From the NCBI RefSeq assembly GCF_027322205.1, contig NZ_DAHVHY010000010.1, forward strand, positions 1 through 44,777: a stretch of 44,777 bases of DNA. Direction: 5' to 3'. The DNA is from Acidithiobacillus sp. (lineage in GTDB: Bacteria; Pseudomonadota; Gammaproteobacteria; Acidithiobacillales; Acidithiobacillaceae). The number at the start of each line of letters is the position of its first letter. Position 1 is the stretch's first letter. Of this stretch, positions 44,688 through 44,777 are shown piece after piece. The translations under genes and the position numbers were made by a program. Under the pieces are notes generated by a model. The model saw only the letters and a program-made list of their open reading frames with translations. It had not been told where the DNA came from and made no database searches.

Positions 44688-44777
44688 ATGAAACCCGCAA
44701 AATTCGATACCTATCCGTCGCCGCACTTCCTGATGGGAAGCGCCACCGTAGATTATGCGCATGCCGATATCCGCAGG
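44688..44777 (+). CDS. partial gene, possibly transglutaminase-like protein
   Basis: Only 30 codons are visible before the right edge (FDTYPSPHFLMGSATVDYAHADIRR). The pattern resembles the N-terminus of transglutaminase-like domain proteins, where a strand with VDY/hp-x-IR opens the domain; this is a guess from a short stretch. AGGAAA precedes the ATG. It starts 10 bp after the SRPBCC remnant. Confidence 0.4.
   Translation, partial: MKPAKFDTYPSPHFLMGSATVDYAHADIRR

Overview
The window is a nitrogen-fixation island from a chemolithoautotrophic gammaproteobacterium-like organism, most probably an Acidithiobacillus of the A. ferrooxidans/ferrivorans group. The evidence is the NifH sequence, the order nifHDK-EN-X with divergent draT-draG-nifA, and the nearby sucrose-phosphate synthase/sucrose synthase pair. 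The species call rests on recalled similarity, not on a search. No tRNA, rRNA, CRISPR array or insertion sequence was found.

Layout. (1) Positions 1-11017, minus strand: nifH, D, K, E, N, X, a DUF269 protein, a DUF683 protein, fdxB, nifQ and an unrecognised 197-aa protein form one long transcription unit. It ends at a strong terminator at 1173-1204. An A-type Fe-S carrier (iscA-like) and nifU (cut by the left edge) follow as a second unit with its own sigma54 promoter, IHF site and NifA site. (2) Positions 11018-11477: a divergent control region with a sigma54 promoter facing each way and two NifA upstream activator sites 30 bp apart. (3) Positions 11478-15770, plus strand: a degenerate receiver protein, draT, a draG fused to an ArsC-like domain, and nifA. 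(4) Positions 15771-25027, plus strand: a NifA/sigma54-type promoter drives nifB, fdxN, a second A-type carrier, a small Cys protein, a TPR protein, an Fe-S LRV-repeat protein, nifZ, nifZ, nifS, nifT, a small protein, a DegT-fold protein lacking the PLP lysine, a [2Fe-2S] ferredoxin, a small protein, a SIR2-like protein and an Rrf2 regulator. (5) Positions 25080-29494: modD, an aldehyde dehydrogenase, a truncated haemoglobin and an MFS transporter. (6) Positions 29786-35774: a small MscS channel, a PfkB sugar kinase, sucrose-phosphate synthase with a fused phosphatase, and sucrose synthase. (7) Positions 35769-38816: a RES/Xre-type toxin-antitoxin pair, then Ada-AlkA and Ogt DNA-alkylation repair genes. 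(8) Positions 38937-44777: a TetR regulator with a palindromic operator beside a DUF1348 gene, then a loose set of small-enzyme and transporter genes mixed with decayed remnants (a frameshifted transporter fragment, an internally deleted SRPBCC gene, and two small interrupted frames).

How it works together. NifA with sigma54 would switch on three or four promoters, each with the TGT-N10-ACA activator site. NifA carries the four-cysteine pattern of oxygen-sensitive NifA and no nifL is present, so oxygen control probably acts on NifA itself. NifU, NifS and the A-type carriers supply Fe-S clusters. NifB, NifQ, NifE/N, NifX and the ferredoxins build FeMo-co. DraT/DraG reversibly ADP-ribosylate NifH. 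ModD fits molybdenum supply. nifV, nifW, nifM and a Mo transporter are not in this window. The most unusual items are the DraG-ArsC fusion, the pseudo-receiver ahead of draT, and the lysine-less DegT / ferredoxin / SIR2-like module embedded in the nifB operon.
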